From contig JAKEGQ010000083.1 in the NCBI GenBank assembly GCA_022615475.1, positions 1 to 14,540 on the forward strand: a DNA stretch of 14,540 bases. Direction: 5' to 3'. The translations under genes and the position numbers were made by a program. The notes below the pieces were generated by a model, which made no database searches, had not been told where the DNA came from, and worked only from the letters and a program-made list of their open reading frames with translations. The DNA is from Candidatus Methylomirabilota bacterium (lineage in GTDB: Bacteria > Methylomirabilota > Methylomirabilia > Methylomirabilales > CSP1-5). Of the stretch, positions 11,900 to 14,540 are shown piece by piece (the stretch's first letter is position 1; each line of letters begins with the position of its first letter).

Positions 11900-14086
11900 A
11901 TGATTCAACGCGTTGAGACAGCTATTGAAGGAAAGCAGCTTTCCCTCGAGGTGGGCCGGGTGGCCCGACAGGCGGACGGGGCGGTCTGGGTCCAGTACGG
12001 GGAAACGGTGGTCTTGGTGACGGTCGTGGCTGCGAAGGAGACGCGGGAGGGGCTCGATTTTTTCCCCCTGACCGTAGACTATCAGGAGCGGGCCTACGCC
12101 GCCGGCATAATTCCCGGGGGTTTTTTCAAGCGGGAGGGGCGGCCCCGGGATCAAGAGACGGTCGCCGCCCGCCTCATTGACCGGTCCATCCGTCCCCTCT
12201 TTCCCAAGGGCTTTCGGCGCGACGTCCAGATCATCGCGACGGTCTTGTCCGCCGACCAGGAGAATGATCCGGATGTGCTTGCCATGGTGGGCGCCTCGGC
12301 GGCATTGACCGTCGCCCCCGTTCCCTTTTCGGGCCCGATCGGGGCCGTTCGGGTCGGCCGGGTCGGGGGGCGGCTCACCTTGAATCCCACGTACAAGCAG
12401 ATGCAGGAGTCGGACCTGGACCTGGTCCTTGCCGGAACGAGCGAGACGGTGATCATGGCCGAGGCCGGGGCCAAGGAGGTGCCGGAGGAGATCATCCTCG
12501 AGGCGATTGCCTTTGGCCAGAAGGCTGGTGCCGAGATCATCCGGATGCAGGAGGCGCTGGCCGCTCTGGTTGGCGCGCCGCAGTCCACATTCACCCGACC
12601 ACCCATAGACCCGGCCCTGCTCGAGCGGGTCTCGGCGGTAGCCCGCGAACCCATTCGAGGGCTGGTGAGGCTCAAGGAGAAGGAGGCTCAGCGGGCGCGG
12701 CGTGAAGAGATTGCCAAGGCGACTCTGCAGCCCTTCGCTGGCGAACCGGCCGAGATTCAGGTCCAGGTGAAGGAGATCCTCGAGCGACTCGAACGCGAGG
12801 ATATGCGGCGGCTGATCTTGGAGGAGGGACAGCGGGCGGATGGTCGGGGCCTTGGAGAGGTACGGCCGATCACGTGCGAGGTCGGTGTGCTGCCTCGGAC
12901 GCACGGGTCAGCCCTCTTTACTCGGGGCCAGACCCAGGCGCTCGTCACCACCACCCTCGGGACCTCCGAGGATGTCCAACGCCTGGACAGCATCGAAGGA
13001 GAGGGCTTTAAACGGTTCATGCTTCACTATAACTTCCCGCCGTTCAGCGTGGGGGAGGTTCGGTTCCTGCGCGGTCCCGGCCGTCGGGAGATCGGTCACG
13101 GCACGTTAGCCGAACGGGCGCTCCTCGCCGTGCTCCCGAGGCCGGAGGAGTTCCCGTACACGATCCGGATCGTCTCCGACATCCTGGAGAGTAACGGCTC
13201 CTCCTCGATGGCCTCCGTCTGCGGAGCCACCTTGGCCCTCATGGACGCCGGCGTCCCCGTCAAGTCGGCCGTCGGAGGGGTGGCCATGGGTCTGGTGGTG
13301 GAAGGGGAGAGGTCCGCGGTGCTGACCGATATCTTGGGGCTGGAGGACCATCTCGGCGATATGGACTTCAAAGTGGCCGGGACCCGGAAAGGCATCACGG
13401 TGCTTCAGATGGATCTGAAGGTCCAGGGCGTCACACAAACCCTGATGGCCGAAGCGTTGGAGCGGGCGCGCCAGGCCCGGATGCACGTCCTGGACGAGAT
13501 GGGGAAGACGTTGGCCGAACCCCGCGCCACCCTTTCTGTCTATGCCCCGCGCCTCCTCACCATGAAGATCCCGGTGGACAAGATCCGAGAGGTGATCGGG
13601 CCGGGGGGCAAGGTCATCCGCAGCATCATCGAGGAGACCGGCTGCAAGATCGACATTCAGGATGATGGCACGGTCGAAATCGCCTCGATGGACGAAGCGG
13701 CGGCGGAGAAGGCCATGGCCATCATCAATCGGATCGTCGAGGTGCCGGAGGTGGGGAAGCTCTACAAGGGCAAGGTGAAGCGGATCGTGGAGTTCGGCGC
13801 CTTCGTCGAGATTCTGCCCGGGACCGACGGACTCCTCCACATCTCCCAGATCGCTGAGCATCGCATTCAGCGGGTGCAGGATGTCCTCTCCGAGGGGGAT
13901 GAGGTGACGGTCAAGGTGATCGAGATCGACCCGTCGGGGAAGATCCGGCTGAGTCGCAAGGAAGTCCTGCGGGCCCAGGGGGCTGAGGCGGGGGAGCATC
14001 GGGAAGAGGCAGGGCCACCTCGTCCCGCGGAATGGGGATCCCGCGGCCAGCGCGAGATGGCTCGGGACCGAGAGGGGAAGCGGTAG
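11900..14086 (+). CDS. pnp: Polyribonucleotide nucleotidyltransferase (PNPase)
   Basis: A 728-residue trimeric 3'-5' phosphorolytic exoribonuclease, a core component of RNA decay. The first RNase PH domain (about 10-145) has DYQERAYAAGIIPGGFFKRE and ARLIDRSIRPLFP. A helical domain lies at about 240-310. The second, catalytic RNase PH domain (about 320-545) has SDILESNGSSSMASVCG and LEDHLGDMDFKVAG. A KH domain (about 553-612) carries GPGGKVIRSI, and an S1 domain (about 618-690) has FGAFVEILPGTDGLLHISQI. The tail is Glu/Arg-rich. ATG 11900 is preceded by AGGGGG (11892-11897), slightly close, or by AAAGG further upstream. The M16 peptidase gene starts 3 bases after the stop codon. Confidence 0.97.
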   Translation: MIQRVETAIEGKQLSLEVGRVARQADGAVWVQYGETVVLVTVVAAKETREGLDFFPLTVDYQERAYAAGIIPGGFFKREGRPRDQETVAARLIDRSIRPLFPKGFRRDVQIIATVLSADQENDPDVLAMVGASAALTVAPVPFSGPIGAVRVGRVGGRLTLNPTYKQMQESDLDLVLAGTSETVIMAEAGAKEVPEEIILEAIAFGQKAGAEIIRMQEALAALVGAPQSTFTRPPIDPALLERVSAVAREPIRGLVRLKEKEAQRARREEIAKATLQPFAGEPAEIQVQVKEILERLEREDMRRLILEEGQRADGRGLGEVRPITCEVGVLPRTHGSALFTRGQTQALVTTTLGTSEDVQRLDSIEGEGFKRFMLHYNFPPFSVGEVRFLRGPGRREIGHGTLAERALLAVLPRPEEFPYTIRIVSDILESNGSSSMASVCGATLALMDAGVPVKSAVGGVAMGLVVEGERSAVLTDILGLEDHLGDMDFKVAGTRKGITVLQMDLKVQGVTQTLMAEALERARQARMHVLDEMGKTLAEPRATLSVYAPRLLTMKIPVDKIREVIGPGGKVIRSIIEETGCKIDIQDDGTVEIASMDEAAAEKAMAIINRIVEVPEVGKLYKGKVKRIVEFGAFVEILPGTDGLLHISQIAEHRIQRVQDVLSEGDEVTVKVIEIDPSGKIRLSRKEVLRAQGAEAGEHREEAGPPRPAEWGSRGQREMARDREGKR

Positions 14087-14088
14087 CG

Positions 14089-14540
14089 ATGGCAGTGCCC
14101 GGTGTCTCTTACAGCAAGACGGTCCTCGATAACGGCCTCGTCATCCTGACGGAGAGGATGCCCGCGATGCGGTCCGTCTCCATCGGCGTGTGGATCCAGG
14201 TGGGCTCGCGAAATGAGGAGAGGGCGCAGGCGGGGATCTCCCATTTCATCGAGCACATGGCCTTCAAGGGCACAGGGAAGCGCAGTGCCGAGGAGATTGC
14301 GGCCGCCATCGATTCGGTCGGGGGGACGCTCGACGCCTTCACCAGCCGGGAGTACACCTGCTTCTCGTCAAAGATCTTGGGCGAGCACCTGCCGCTGGCG
14401 GTGGACCTCCTGGCAGACCTCCTGCTCAACGCTCGGCTCGACCCCGGCGACATCGAGAAGGAACGCGAGGTGATCCTCCAGGAGATCAAGATGGTGGAGG
14501 ATGCCCCCGATGATCAGATTCACGATCTCTTCGCCCAGAC
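14089..14540 (+). CDS. M16 family zinc peptidase (N-terminal part, runs off the window)
   Basis: The first 150 residues of a processing-protease-like M16 peptidase, interrupted by the window end. It begins YSKTVLDNGLVILTERMP, followed by SVSIGVWIQVGSRNE. The inverted zinc motif HFIEH (52-56) has both His ligands and the catalytic Glu, and Glu132 in ILQEIKM stands 76 residues later, as expected for the third zinc ligand. The features fit the bacterial mitochondrial-processing-peptidase-like group (B. subtilis MlpA/YmxG type), often encoded next to pnp. No signal peptide is visible at the chosen start. ATG 14089 follows AGAGGGGAAG (14071-14080) and lies 2 bases after the pnp stop codon. It is presumably co-transcribed with pnp. 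Confidence 0.9.
   Translation, partial: MAVPGVSYSKTVLDNGLVILTERMPAMRSVSIGVWIQVGSRNEERAQAGISHFIEHMAFKGTGKRSAEEIAAAIDSVGGTLDAFTSREYTCFSSKILGEHLPLAVDLLADLLLNARLDPGDIEKEREVILQEIKMVEDAPDDQIHDLFAQ

Noticed and set aside
13106..13999. Long minus-strand frames opposite pnp (here, and another at 11849-12904)
   Set aside because: They are antisense to a complete PNPase, and their His/Asp/Leu/Arg-rich translations have no family features.
1..14540. Search for a new defence, toxin, mobile or biosynthetic system
   Set aside because: All substantial frames belong to known housekeeping families. There are no phage genes, transposases, CRISPR repeats, tRNAs or unexplained multi-gene cassettes in this window.

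Overview
This window is a GC-rich bacterial chromosome segment with nearly all genes on the + strand. It holds a textbook translation and RNA-metabolism cluster. The gene order is a small HAMP-type membrane protein, an EF-G paralogue, rimP, nusA, infB, a DUF503 gene (ylxP type), rbfA, a DHH phosphoesterase (nrnA type), truB, ribF, rpsO, pnp and the start of an M16 zinc peptidase. This order resembles the nusA-infB operon of deltaproteobacteria-like lineages and Firmicutes (DUF503, DHH protein and ribF present, M16 after pnp) more than the shorter enterobacterial version. GC content, GTG starts and strong GA-rich Shine-Dalgarno sites suggest a Gram-negative-type lineage such as NC10/Methylomirabilota, Rokubacteria or a deltaproteobacterial relative. 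The placement is inference from gene order and style only, and no marker here settles it.

Layout. Bases 1-688 carry the membrane protein. Bases 689-1009 are noncoding and contain a promoter candidate for the EF-G paralogue (1010-3097). Bases 3098-3264 hold the control region of the main operon: a 12-bp perfect palindrome, an extended -10 promoter, and a 9-bp perfect hairpin with a T-rich tail at the predicted start of the transcript. rimP, nusA and infB follow with gaps of about 100 bases. The rimP-nusA gap is filled by a heptamer-based inverted repeat. The nusA-infB gap carries a small ORF and a hairpin where ylxR often lies. From infB to ribF the genes are tightly packed or overlapping (rbfA/nrnA and nrnA/truB overlap). 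rpsO has its own promoter inside the 3' end of ribF and a strong intrinsic terminator after it; pnp and the M16 gene follow.

How the genes work together. RimP and RbfA mature the 30S subunit, and S15 is a 30S protein. IF2 and the EF-G paralogue act on ribosomes. NusA controls pausing and termination. TruB modifies tRNA. PNPase and the NrnA-like enzyme degrade RNA and short oligonucleotides. RibF makes FMN and FAD. The cluster couples ribosome building with RNA turnover. I found no mobile element, CRISPR array, tRNA or rRNA, and no sign of a new defence or biosynthetic system. What deserves a second look is the noncoding control architecture and a few motif substitutions.
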